Origin: Candidatus Peregrinibacteria bacterium
GTDB taxonomy: Bacteria; Patescibacteriota; Gracilibacteria; UBA1369
Length of the DNA: 56,036 nt
Direction of reading: 5' to 3'
Assembly: GCA_020429235.1 (NCBI GenBank)
Contig: JAGQLQ010000010.1
Span: 1 to 56,036 of the forward strand
The position numbers and the translations under genes were made by a program. Of the stretch, positions 1 through 9,127 are shown piece by piece (position 1 is the stretch's first letter; the number at the start of each line of letters is the position of its first letter). The notes below the pieces were generated by a model. That model searched no databases, was not told the origin of the DNA, and saw only the letters and a program-made list of their open reading frames with translations.

Positions 1-359
1 ATGCTTTAAAGCGCAGATATGCAGGGAAAAAGATTTCAAATGAGTTGAAGGTTGATGATTTGACATTTTATCGCAAACAGAACCGGGCAAGACGTGGTGG
101 AAAAGATATTTTCCTTACCAAAAAAGAGGCAGATGTACTGAGCTTCCTTGTGTCTCATCGAGGGAAGGCAGTACAGAATGAAGATATTCTGGCCAAAGTG
201 TGGCATACAAAAACTGACTATCATTCTAATGTTGTTCAAGCCACTATTCGACGACTACGAAAAAAGGTTGATGAAGGATTCCGGCATAAACTTATACGCA
301 ATATTCATGGGGTGGGCTACATGATTGTTGCTTCTGATAAGTCTGAAGACGATACATAA
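1..359 (+). CDS. Response regulator, C-terminal winged-helix DNA-binding part (5' end outside window)
   Basis: The reading frame is open from base 3 with no start codon, so the gene begins before the window. The visible ~118 residues match the OmpR/PhoB winged-helix effector domain: an FLTKKEADVLSFL helix, a turn with VWHT and a recognition helix NVVQATIRRLRKKV, then the wing IRNIHGVGYMI. The phosphoacceptor receiver domain should lie upstream and is not visible. The histidine kinase gene follows after 8 nt on the same strand, so the two form a two-component pair. Target genes cannot be inferred. Confidence 0.85.
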   Translation, partial: ALKRRYAGKKISNELKVDDLTFYRKQNRARRGGKDIFLTKKEADVLSFLVSHRGKAVQNEDILAKVWHTKTDYHSNVVQATIRRLRKKVDEGFRHKLIRNIHGVGYMIVASDKSEDDT

Positions 360-367
360 AATTTTCT

Positions 368-1336
368 ATGGGAAAGCCTGATTCTCTTGATTTACCGATA
401 GACATACCGCCTCTTGAAAGGCCAGGAAAAGTCTCGGGGGTAAATCTTCGCCCAGAGTTTCTTCAAATTCAGGAATTGCAGCGCCAAATTTTGGGAGATG
501 TTGTTCATCATATTAATAACCCTCTTTCAGTTCTTACTGCTGAACTTGATTATCTTGAATCAGAAGGTTTTGATCCTCATAACCATCTCAAAACTTTTCA
601 GGCTTTGCTTGAAAGCGCCAAAGCTCGTATTAAATCCATAATGGAAATCGCAAAACCGGAATCTCGTCAGCCAGTTGTATTTAAAGAAATGGCACGGCAA
701 CTTGAACTTGTGGAGGTTGATGTTGTGTCTTTGCAAACTTCTTTTCGTCTCTATTTTGTTCACCTTGATCTTGATGATATTCAGATTTTTGATGCCTGTG
801 AAAATATGAGTGCTGGTATTTTAAAATTGAGGCAACGACTTCAGGAAGCTATTACCCGGCTTGAGAGTCCTGATCCGCGAGAAGATTTTTTCTGTGTACG
901 CATTGATGGATCAACCGCAACATATGTAGCTCTTCAACGAGCCGGCTGGAAAGATTCTGTTCAGTTGGTTTCGAATGAGAACATTCATATTTCTACTGCT
1001 ATTGAACCTTTGAGTGTTGTTTTTGAAAATCTTATTATTAATGCTGCCAAATATGGTGGTAAACTTCAGATTTTTACTGATGTTGAAGGCGGCTCTTTTG
1101 TTATTCGGTTTGAAGATGATGGCCCAGGGTTTACCGCTGATCCTTCAAAAATGTTTGGGACTTTTGTACAAGGAGAACAAAATTCAAAATCTGGTTTTGG
1201 TTTTGGTATGTCGATATGTAAGCGGATTGTTCATAAAATGAATGGAGAGATCTGGGCTGAAAATATGTTTAATGAAAAGGGTGACGTTTGTGGCGCCCGT
1301 GTTTCTTTAAGGTTTCCGCTTCTTGATGAATATTAG
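368..1336 (+). CDS. Soluble sensor histidine kinase
   Basis: This 322-residue protein has the catalytic core of a two-component kinase. An H-box (GDVVHHINNPL, His47/His48) is the likely phosphorylation site. The ATP-binding HATPase_c domain has an N-box (ENLIINAAKYGG, about 219), G1 (EDDGPGF, about 248) and G2 (GFGFGMSI, about 276). No transmembrane segment or signal peptide is visible. About 170 residues separate the H-box from the ATPase domain, longer than usual, and may hold an unrecognised regulatory module. It follows the response regulator after 8 nt. A cytoplasmic or partner-borne signal is inferred. Confidence 0.85.
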   Translation: MGKPDSLDLPIDIPPLERPGKVSGVNLRPEFLQIQELQRQILGDVVHHINNPLSVLTAELDYLESEGFDPHNHLKTFQALLESAKARIKSIMEIAKPESRQPVVFKEMARQLELVEVDVVSLQTSFRLYFVHLDLDDIQIFDACENMSAGILKLRQRLQEAITRLESPDPREDFFCVRIDGSTATYVALQRAGWKDSVQLVSNENIHISTAIEPLSVVFENLIINAAKYGGKLQIFTDVEGGSFVIRFEDDGPGFTADPSKMFGTFVQGEQNSKSGFGFGMSICKRIVHKMNGEIWAENMFNEKGDVCGARVSLRFPLLDEY

Positions 1337-1339
1337 ACC

Positions 1340-4300
1340 TTAGGCAGCTTCCTCGAATTCATCGCCAAGAACGCTTTCCAGTTCGCGGAGACGACCTTCC
1401 AGCATAGCTATTTGCTGATCTGAAATGTACATAGCTTCACCTTGTTTAATCCGAGTGATGAGCTCATCCATTTGTTCTTTTTTGTGTCTCTGTTTGGCTG
1501 CCTGGTCGATTTTTCCTCCTGCTGCTTTGAGCGCCAACTCCAGACGTTCGATCTTTGCAACTGTTTCCTGTGCGGCAGTAAGGCCTTCGTAGTCGAATTT
1601 GACCAGTTCTTTCTGTTCTTTTTCGGAAGCCTGCTTGTTTGATCGTTTGAGAATACCTTTAATAGTTTTATTGTCCCCCCGGCCCTGAATACTCTCTATG
1701 ATCTGATACACTCCTTCTGGCCCTACTTTCTCCATAACCGCGCCCAAAGCTTTATTAAAGTTTTCAGAAAATTTTGCCAGCACTTCCTGTTGTCGTTGCT
1801 GGAGATTGGCAGTTGGCTGATAACTGTTCATAAAATCCCAATCTTTTGCCAATCCACGAAAACTTTTTGCATCAATTTCCATCAGCTTCTCAATGAACAT
1901 TCTCATAAAATCGTTCATTTCATTCATATGAGTAATGACGCGTCGGGAATCATCTACTAACGCAAAGTCGTTGTACTGATCACGGCTGAAGCGGGTAAGA
2001 TCGGCCTGTGGACGGTCAAATCGACGATCCAATAATGCATGAAGCCTCTGGAAAGCATACATTCTCTTCATGAAATCTTTGAGATGCCCGTTGGCTTTAT
2101 TCACATCTCCTTTTTCCATAGATTTCAAATAGTCTTCCAGGTCGATGCTCATATAGTTATTCATTCCCACAATGGTATTTTTAATACCTTCCGGGGTTGC
2201 CCGCTGTGCTCCACCTGCAGAATATACCAACTGTTTTACTTTATCTTCATCGAGCTGTGCTCCAAACTCATGCATGTCGTCGTGATCCCAGTTGGAAACA
2301 TCTCCAGATGCTTTTGAGAGACGTTTTCGCACGGCACGGTCACGCATAATGGTTCTTTCTGTTAGATTGCTGATTCCTTCTGTTGGATTCAATTCATTTG
2401 CGGCCATGCTGTAAATGCTTTTACCGGTTTCCTTTTCTACTAACTGGTGTACAAGGTGCTTAAATGTATCTTTATTAATTTTCTCTAATACTGGGTCACC
2501 ATTTTTGTCTCTTACCATTTCTCCACCCGCATTGAACACCGGGGCTTTTCCTGCAGCAAAAAACTCTATAATTGGATATTTGGATAAGATAGAGCTTGAG
2601 GCAGCCAATGCACCAATACGTGACATATCCAGAAGTGTTCTTCCTGGAAAGTCGCTATCTGCCGGAGCCTGAGCCCCAACTCCCATAATGAGGAAGTAAA
2701 CTTTGTCGGCAAAGGATAGTTTTCCCCCCGCGATGGCAAATTCCAGATAAGCTTCGTAGCGGGCGCGATCAACCCATTCTCCATTTATATGTTGATGGAG
2801 GAGGCTTTGAAGACGGACTTTAAGTGTTTTTCCATTTGGATCACTTTCAAAGGCGGCTGCACCTTCTTTTTCACTATTTTTAATGCTGTTATACGCACTT
2901 TCATTTTTGTGTTTGAAGTCAATGTAGGTGCTATCTCCCCAAAAAGCATCGAGGATACTTTTAATTTTTTCTTCATCAAATGTTTTAACCTGGAGACTGT
3001 CATCAATACCCCGTCCGATTCTGCTAATAGCCTCTAATAGGACCGGATCGTTCCAGATTATCCATCCTTTGGCTGACATGGATTGAAGAATGGCCTTAAG
3101 TTCGTCTTTGTCATTGGTGTTCCTGAGCCGGTCATAGAGGTCTCCATAACCATACTGTTCATATGACTGCATGTATCGCTGGACTGATTCATTTTCGGCC
3201 TGCTGCGCGAGTGCCTTAAACTCTCCACCTAATCTCCCCGGGAATATTGAATAACCGACAGCTCCAATTCTTCCTTTTTGCATTCGCTCCAGGTAGCGTT
3301 TAACGTAATCGACGATCTCTTTCCCCATTTCCCACATGTCTCCAAGAGAAAGGAATCTTGTTTGGTTCCAAAGCTGGCCGATAGCGCTTGCGCTTGGAGC
3401 TTCGGGTGGCTGATTGTCGTTTGCAGGTTTCTGAGGTGGGTTTTCTACGCGATCTTTTAGTTGTTCTTCCGCTTCTTTGCGTGCTTTTTCCAGCATGGCT
3501 TTTTTGCGTGGATCTACGTCGTCCAGGTGTTCGGTCATTTTTTCTGCCTGTGCTTCCGGTGTCATTTTTTCCACTTCGTTGCGGCGAACCCAAGCCAGGA
3601 ATGTGGCTGGTGTATAGACGCTTCCACTATCAAGATGGATTTGATCTTTGATTGTATCTACTCTCTTAATGACAAAGGTCCTTGGAGGATCGGTGTCGTA
3701 ATAGAGGACCTCGCCTTCTTCAATGGTGACTGGCGGATACATTTTTGATTTGCGTTCGTATTTGTTGTTCCGTTCACGGTTTTCTTTTTCCAGTTCGTCG
3801 CGGACCTCTTTTAAGCTCATTGGTTTAAGGGCATCGATCCGCTTATACCAGCGGGCAAATTCCCCCATAGTGAGTGAACTTTTTGACACTATTTGAGGAT
3901 GATTTTCGACCACCACCGGCTGATCCAGCTCGATATAGGTTTCTTTCAGTTCTTTTTTCCGGCTGTTTTCTTGTTGAAGAAATGGATCCTCCTTCTTGTG
4001 AATGTTGATAATGCGAACCGAACGGTTAAATCCACTGGTCGATTCATCCTCTTTTTCATGAAGCTCCCGATACTCAAAAGTATCTCCTTCTTTTACTTCA
4101 ACGCCTAAAATTGTTGAAAGTTCTTTGAGCTCCTTGTCGATATCGTCGGTATCCTGATCTGTTTCGATTGGTTCGACCATGCTTGTCAGGTCGGCCATCT
4201 GCTTGAGATCTTCAACAGACATATGTGTAATTTCACCCATTTCATGGCCGTTTTCATCTTCCCACAAATCTTTAATCTGAACTGCCACCATTGGTGTGAT

Positions 4301-5158
4301 GGATGGGATTTTTTTGTCCTCTTCTTCTGCAAAAGGATCATCGAAATAGACATCTTTGATCGTCAATTCGCGATAAATGGGTTCATGAATGATAGTCCCA
4401 TCTTCCCTGATCACGTCACGATAGGTTTTGGAGTGGACAATCTGATCTCTCTTTAATGGAAATCCCAGACGCCGGCTGTAGATGTCGATGTTCCGTTGGC
4501 GCTGTGCTTCCAGATTTATGCTGTCCAGAGCTTCACGCATGACTTCGCTGTACTTTTCGTTGGCTTCTTTAAATCTGGCCTCTAATTTTTCAAACTCATA
4601 GGCTTCGCGCTTAATAGTGGTGAGGTCGTTTTTGGTGACACTGTTGTTGGGATTATCGATAATCTGTGACCACATGGCATCGAAATCGCTGTCATCCGGT
4701 CCCATGTTGAGGATTTTTTTCGCCTGCTCATGCTCTATCTGGCCTTTGTGAATAAGCTCCTCCAGGATTTGCTTGGTTCTGGTTTTGCTCTTTTTTTCCA
4801 GATCTAAAATACCCTGCATGTTGGCCATTGCTGACTTTAGCCGCTCTGCTGTTTCTTTGTTTGACTCTTTCTGTTTGAGTTCTTCAGCAAGAGAGCGACT
4901 GCCAAGGTTGGCAAAGATCTGAGCTTTACTTCCAACATCAGTGGTCAGGTATGAGATTCGTCGATCGTCATCTGGACTTTCCTTTGCTGCTTTTCTAGGT
5001 TTTTCTGCTTTTTCCGGTGCCTTTTCCGGGTCAGGAGCATTGTCGTTCGCCGGCTTTTGATCATCAGCAAAAACAAAGCGTTTATTGTGCAGCAGATCAG
5101 GAAACTGCTGGCGGCAGCTTTGTGAGGAAATCGATTTGTACAAAAATGCGTTTTTCAC
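1340..5158 (-). CDS. Very large hypothetical protein, 1272 residues
   Basis: I do not recognise a family. The protein is mostly hydrophilic and charged, with long helical and coiled-coil-like stretches (about 100-240 and the C-terminal ~150 residues). Two similar low-complexity linkers, KPANDNAPDPEKAPEK near residue 36 and KPANDNQPPEAPSAS near 577, split it into an N-terminal tail, a ~500-residue N-terminal half and a ~650-residue helical C-terminal half. The best start is a GTG at 5158, about 55 nt downstream of a good promoter. It is the last gene of the minus-strand series 11167-1340 and has its own promoter. A role as a large component of the same surface or secretion machine is inferred only from position. 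Confidence 0.75.
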   Translation of the reverse strand: MKNAFLYKSISSQSCRQQFPDLLHNKRFVFADDQKPANDNAPDPEKAPEKAEKPRKAAKESPDDDRRISYLTTDVGSKAQIFANLGSRSLAEELKQKESNKETAERLKSAMANMQGILDLEKKSKTRTKQILEELIHKGQIEHEQAKKILNMGPDDSDFDAMWSQIIDNPNNSVTKNDLTTIKREAYEFEKLEARFKEANEKYSEVMREALDSINLEAQRQRNIDIYSRRLGFPLKRDQIVHSKTYRDVIREDGTIIHEPIYRELTIKDVYFDDPFAEEEDKKIPSITPMVAVQIKDLWEDENGHEMGEITHMSVEDLKQMADLTSMVEPIETDQDTDDIDKELKELSTILGVEVKEGDTFEYRELHEKEDESTSGFNRSVRIINIHKKEDPFLQQENSRKKELKETYIELDQPVVVENHPQIVSKSSLTMGEFARWYKRIDALKPMSLKEVRDELEKENRERNNKYERKSKMYPPVTIEEGEVLYYDTDPPRTFVIKRVDTIKDQIHLDSGSVYTPATFLAWVRRNEVEKMTPEAQAEKMTEHLDDVDPRKKAMLEKARKEAEEQLKDRVENPPQKPANDNQPPEAPSASAIGQLWNQTRFLSLGDMWEMGKEIVDYVKRYLERMQKGRIGAVGYSIFPGRLGGEFKALAQQAENESVQRYMQSYEQYGYGDLYDRLRNTNDKDELKAILQSMSAKGWIIWNDPVLLEAISRIGRGIDDSLQVKTFDEEKIKSILDAFWGDSTYIDFKHKNESAYNSIKNSEKEGAAAFESDPNGKTLKVRLQSLLHQHINGEWVDRARYEAYLEFAIAGGKLSFADKVYFLIMGVGAQAPADSDFPGRTLLDMSRIGALAASSSILSKYPIIEFFAAGKAPVFNAGGEMVRDKNGDPVLEKINKDTFKHLVHQLVEKETGKSIYSMAANELNPTEGISNLTERTIMRDRAVRKRLSKASGDVSNWDHDDMHEFGAQLDEDKVKQLVYSAGGAQRATPEGIKNTIVGMNNYMSIDLEDYLKSMEKGDVNKANGHLKDFMKRMYAFQRLHALLDRRFDRPQADLTRFSRDQYNDFALVDDSRRVITHMNEMNDFMRMFIEKLMEIDAKSFRGLAKDWDFMNSYQPTANLQQRQQEVLAKFSENFNKALGAVMEKVGPEGVYQIIESIQGRGDNKTIKGILKRSNKQASEKEQKELVKFDYEGLTAAQETVAKIERLELALKAAGGKIDQAAKQRHKKEQMDELITRIKQGEAMYISDQQIAMLEGRLRELESVLGDEFEEAA

Positions 5159-5219
5159 TTGCTGCGATGTAACGAATTAAGTTTGTACGTTTTTGTGGCG
5201 TTTCCGAATTGTTGATAGA

Positions 5220-5247
5220 ATTTTAACATTTTTACTTTATTTGTCAA
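5220..5247 (-). promoter_or_regulatory. Sigma-70-type promoter for the 1272-residue gene
   Basis: On the minus strand, TTGACA (5247-5242) and TAAAAT (5225-5220) are separated by 16 bp, giving a start near 5213. The only gene directly downstream is the large one starting at 5158. Confidence 0.6.
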
Positions 5248-5255
5248 TGCGCCTC

Positions 5256-7538
5256 TTATTCCTCAGGTTTTACATCTTCAACTTCGATAGTCACGCCAGG
5301 AACATTACCCATTTCCTCTTTCACTACATCGTTTACTTTGTCTTCAACGGCCTTCTCATCCAGATTTGGATTGTTCTTCTTAATGATGACTCGTACTTCA
5401 TCTTTTCGTTTACGGATAGCGCCTGTTACGGCTGTGTTCTTTTCAGCCTGATCCTGCTTGGCAATAGCACCACTCATTTCCTGCTTGAACTGCCTCATGC
5501 CATCACGAATTTTTTTGGTTTCTTCAAGGGCTGATTGAACATCTTTGTCATCAATCTTTGTTTCATCGGATTCAAGCTTCTGCAATGCTGCCTTTTGATC
5601 ATCACTAAGGTTGTCTTTGAAGTGTTCGTAATCTGGATCTGACTGGAGACCTTTGGCGGCTCCAAGTCCCATTGCAGTTGCTCCAACCGCTGCAGCTCCT
5701 TGCTGAGCTGGTGTTGTTGCTGGTGGTTCTCCAGTTTTTGACCGTTCGCGTTCGTCTTTGGCTGGTTCTTGTGTTGGAGTTTGTTGTGAAACGCGGAAGC
5801 GGTTGCGGTTTGCGTCGATCCAGGCCCGAAGGCTTTCTTCGCTGACTTCTCCTTTGCGAAGGGCTTCCAATGCTTCTTGTGTTGTTTTGAAGTTTTGTCC
5901 TTGTTTGTTTTTGAGGAGTTGTAGTTGTACTTCGTTCTGGAAACGTTGTGATGTTCCTCTGAGTGCTTCATAAACCTCCTGCTGTGTTCTCTTGTTGTTT
6001 TCAATAGATGGGCCGGCATTGACCAAAGCCTGGGTAAAGGCTTTGGCATCACCTTTTCCAGCAGCTTCTTTCAAGCCTTTTCCAAGGTCAGCAATGCTTG
6101 CTCCGGTGAGTCCACCAGCCAGTTCACGGGCTTTTTCGTATTTATCGGCTTCCATCATTTGTGGTACTTGCTGTAGGGCGGCTAAGGCTGTACCAGCACT
6201 CACTTTATCTCCCTTCACTGGAATGATTGGAGCGTACTTAAATGGCGCGGTAGCTGCAAATTTACCGAAGCCTTCTGTTGCTCCTTTAATTTTTTCAACA
6301 ATTCCTTGTGCAGCGGTTCCTTCCATGGCCTTAAAGACTCCAACCCAAATGAAGGTGACCATGGCAACAGCTACAATAACATCCTGGAGGGTACTAAGCC
6401 CGGATGTGAGCATGTTGACGCTCAATGCTGATGTTCCGAGTGAAAGGCTGCTGAAACGTGCAGATTTCAATGCCTGAAGCATAATGAAACCTACACTCAT
6501 AACCACCGAAACCGGGATTGGGACAATAATACTTTTTACTAATTGTGTTTTAAGGTCCCCTCCGCCTACAGATCCCGCCAGACTTTCCGGCAGAACCATT
6601 GAAAAAGCTATGAGAGGCGACAATACCATCGCGATCCATATGACCACCAGCCTCACAAGAAGAACGATCATAAGTGCCACGAATGAGACGGCGTAAACAA
6701 TATAGAGTGCTGCTGAAAAGAGACTGTTCACCACCAGCTGTTTGAGACTTGGCTGGTTCACATTAACGGTATCCAAAAGGTCCAATTCGGCCATGTTTAC
6801 TGCTAAAACAATAGCGGCATTGTGGCTGTCATAGCTGGCAAAAAAGTTTTTGGCGCGATCGGTGAACTCTTTTCCATTGGTACACCAGGGCTCGCTTTCT
6901 TTCGTGGATCCGTCCCACTCTTCGTAGGCTTTATCCACTGTATTTTCGTAATTGTCTTTCCCATAAATCCCTTCACAAATTCCTTTTTGGAAGGATGCTT
7001 CTTCGCTTTGCAATCCCTGTTCAACAGCTCCCGGAAGCGCAAAAATTGCTGTCGAAAGCACGTTGGTGGCATCTACAACCACTTTTACAATTAGGAATGA
7101 AAAGTTTACGGCCACCAACCCAATCACAAATTTTGGGATGGCACTTTTAATGTGATAGTCCTGATTACTTCCTCCTACTACGTTATAGAGCGCGATACCA
7201 AGCAGAATAAGAACGAAAAAGATGTTCACAATGTTGCGGACATTTTCCCAAATGGTCAGTGCCACCTCTTCCATTCCGGCAGAAAAAAGAATGTCGTTTT
7301 TAAGCAATCCTCCAATCATCAGGAGCACCGGCCACAGCAACCGTTGCAAAAATTCCATGATGACAATGAGGATCTCCACCAGCTCACGATAAAGATCGTT
7401 AATGGAGTTGGTGCTTTCAGTGATGGCATCCTGCGCGCTGGCGATGTGAGGGAAAGCCAGTGTTAGGAGTAGAGCCCCACCTCCAAGCAGGAGGAGTTTT
7501 TTTGTGGGGGTGAGTTTTTGAAGTATTGCTGTGAACAT
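5256..7538 (-). CDS. Polytopic membrane protein, VirB6/TrbL-like
   Basis: This 760-residue protein starts with a signal-like hydrophobic segment (KKLLLLGGGALLLTLAF). Several membrane helices follow in residues 50-420, including a paired Leu/Ile/Val-rich region near 280-320 (VALMIVLLVRLVVIWIAMVL). The C-terminal ~300 residues are soluble, charged and Gln/Lys/Glu-rich. This layout resembles VirB6/TrbL channel proteins of type IV secretion systems, which CPR genomes often carry in divergent form. No sequence motif proves the family, and no VirB4 ATPase is in the window. It lies between large unassigned genes on the same strand, 35 nt after the 517-residue gene. Confidence 0.6.
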   Translation of the reverse strand: MFTAILQKLTPTKKLLLLGGGALLLTLAFPHIASAQDAITESTNSINDLYRELVEILIVIMEFLQRLLWPVLLMIGGLLKNDILFSAGMEEVALTIWENVRNIVNIFFVLILLGIALYNVVGGSNQDYHIKSAIPKFVIGLVAVNFSFLIVKVVVDATNVLSTAIFALPGAVEQGLQSEEASFQKGICEGIYGKDNYENTVDKAYEEWDGSTKESEPWCTNGKEFTDRAKNFFASYDSHNAAIVLAVNMAELDLLDTVNVNQPSLKQLVVNSLFSAALYIVYAVSFVALMIVLLVRLVVIWIAMVLSPLIAFSMVLPESLAGSVGGGDLKTQLVKSIIVPIPVSVVMSVGFIMLQALKSARFSSLSLGTSALSVNMLTSGLSTLQDVIVAVAMVTFIWVGVFKAMEGTAAQGIVEKIKGATEGFGKFAATAPFKYAPIIPVKGDKVSAGTALAALQQVPQMMEADKYEKARELAGGLTGASIADLGKGLKEAAGKGDAKAFTQALVNAGPSIENNKRTQQEVYEALRGTSQRFQNEVQLQLLKNKQGQNFKTTQEALEALRKGEVSEESLRAWIDANRNRFRVSQQTPTQEPAKDERERSKTGEPPATTPAQQGAAAVGATAMGLGAAKGLQSDPDYEHFKDNLSDDQKAALQKLESDETKIDDKDVQSALEETKKIRDGMRQFKQEMSGAIAKQDQAEKNTAVTGAIRKRKDEVRVIIKKNNPNLDEKAVEDKVNDVVKEEMGNVPGVTIEVEDVKPEE

Positions 7539-7573
7539 TGTGTGGGTTTTAGTTTTTGTTTTTTTTTGTTGGA

Positions 7574-9127
7574 TTACGAGGTCGCGGTGTGAAAAAGGGC
7601 ATAAAATATTCCGCCCATACCGCTAGAACCGACGACGACAGCCGCCTTTGCAAGCCAATTTCCGCGACGCTTCTGGCTTTGAGGTCTGCCTTTGGCTTCT
7701 TCCGCTATTGGACGGCGTCTCTGGCCCTGTTGCTGCGCATCTGCAGATGCCTGTTTTTGTTCTTTTAAACGTTTCTTTTTTTGTTGGACGGTTTTCGGTC
7801 CTGCTACCTCTGGACCTCTTATGCGTGACTCTTTTACTGTTTCCTGCAACTGTTTCCTGGTCTGGATTCCTGCTTTTGTTGTTTTTGGAGCCACGCTTAT
7901 TACTCCAGGAATTGGAGTGCTTGTTTTTTGGATAACGGTTCCTCTTGGTTGTGGTTGTTGACCTTGTGGTACTGCAACAGACTGTTTTGGAATCGCGATT
8001 CCCTCTTCCATCGGGACTGGAGGTCCTTGCGGCTTTTTCTCCGGCATTTTGATTGGGGTTTGTCCCAATTGTGGAGGATTAAATTTTTCCCTGGCCATTT
8101 GTCCGCGTGCGTCGTGCTCTTTAAAAACATTTTCGGCTGATCTCCGTTTGCCATCTTCATCAAAGAAAAGGTTTGGTATGTCTTCGCGGCTTACTGGAAT
8201 CTCTTTTCCTTTCATGTCTCCATTTGGGCCGACTTCTGTAAAGACGAAAATGAATTTGTCTGGAGCGTAATCCGGTTTTTTTGTGTCGATTGTTACCTCG
8301 AGTTCCTGAAGGCTGACATCCCTGACTGTTCCATGAATTTTTCCATTTTCCATCGTCAACTCTCCAACCACCTCAAGTCCGCTTGAAGTGAGTAGCTCTC
8401 TTATTGCAGCAATCTTTCCATTTTCCATATCTTTGTGAACCTCTCTTACCGATTTGGCTATCGGCTCTGGCTTTTCTGGTTCCGGATTGCCGGCATCCTC
8501 CAGTGGAAGCGCCATAACTTCTTTCTCAAGGTCTGGTTCGATCATTGGTACAACCAGCTTTTCAGGCTCTTTCCGAGCCATCTCTTCCAGTTCTTCTTCG
8601 CTTTTTACCTGAACCTCTTCGTCGATTTCTACCAGTTTCAACTCTCCGTCTTCCAGTTTTTTAAGATTTTCCTGAGTCGCTTTTCCTTCTTCTTTCAGCT
8701 GCTTTTCAATGGTACTTTTTTCAAACTTTCGTGCCATTTTTATGGCCAGACCGTTAAGGTTTATCGTGAGTGACTGATTTGTTCCAAAAAGCCGGCCTTC
8801 TGCTGCGTCCGGCAAGATTGCCTGCCTCATCCCTTCTTTATTCGACAGTTTCACAAGCATGTCGATGTGCGTTGCAAGCGTGCGCAAAAACTCCTGTCTA
8901 TAAGGCTCTTCCTCTTCGCTTATAAATGGGCGATTTGGTGGTTGTGTTCCCAGGAAGTAGTCCTGGTTGAACTGCTGCTTATCAACATCTCCAAGATCTT
9001 CCTGATTGATGATTTTTCTTAAATAATCCTTTCCTCCTGGCTCTTCAGATGCGGCCATATCGGTGAGCACATCCCGGAGAAAGGGTTTTAAATAGTCGCG
9101 AATGTATTGTTGATTAAACTGAATCAT
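7574..9127 (-). CDS. Hypothetical protein, 517 residues, single C-terminal membrane segment
   Basis: No family is recognised. The N-terminal ~170 residues look folded and helical (FLRTLATHIDMLVKL). The middle is acidic, and the region from about 330 is Pro/Gln/Lys-rich and probably disordered. The last ~25 residues (AAVVVGSSGMGGIFYALF) are hydrophobic and could form a tail anchor. Its start overlaps the stop of the preceding gene by 4 nt (ATGA), which indicates translational coupling. The 760-residue membrane protein follows. A scaffold or adaptor role in the same membrane complex is inferred from the coupling only. Confidence 0.65.
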   Translation of the reverse strand: MIQFNQQYIRDYLKPFLRDVLTDMAASEEPGGKDYLRKIINQEDLGDVDKQQFNQDYFLGTQPPNRPFISEEEEPYRQEFLRTLATHIDMLVKLSNKEGMRQAILPDAAEGRLFGTNQSLTINLNGLAIKMARKFEKSTIEKQLKEEGKATQENLKKLEDGELKLVEIDEEVQVKSEEELEEMARKEPEKLVVPMIEPDLEKEVMALPLEDAGNPEPEKPEPIAKSVREVHKDMENGKIAAIRELLTSSGLEVVGELTMENGKIHGTVRDVSLQELEVTIDTKKPDYAPDKFIFVFTEVGPNGDMKGKEIPVSREDIPNLFFDEDGKRRSAENVFKEHDARGQMAREKFNPPQLGQTPIKMPEKKPQGPPVPMEEGIAIPKQSVAVPQGQQPQPRGTVIQKTSTPIPGVISVAPKTTKAGIQTRKQLQETVKESRIRGPEVAGPKTVQQKKKRLKEQKQASADAQQQGQRRRPIAEEAKGRPQSQKRRGNWLAKAAVVVGSSGMGGIFYALFHTATS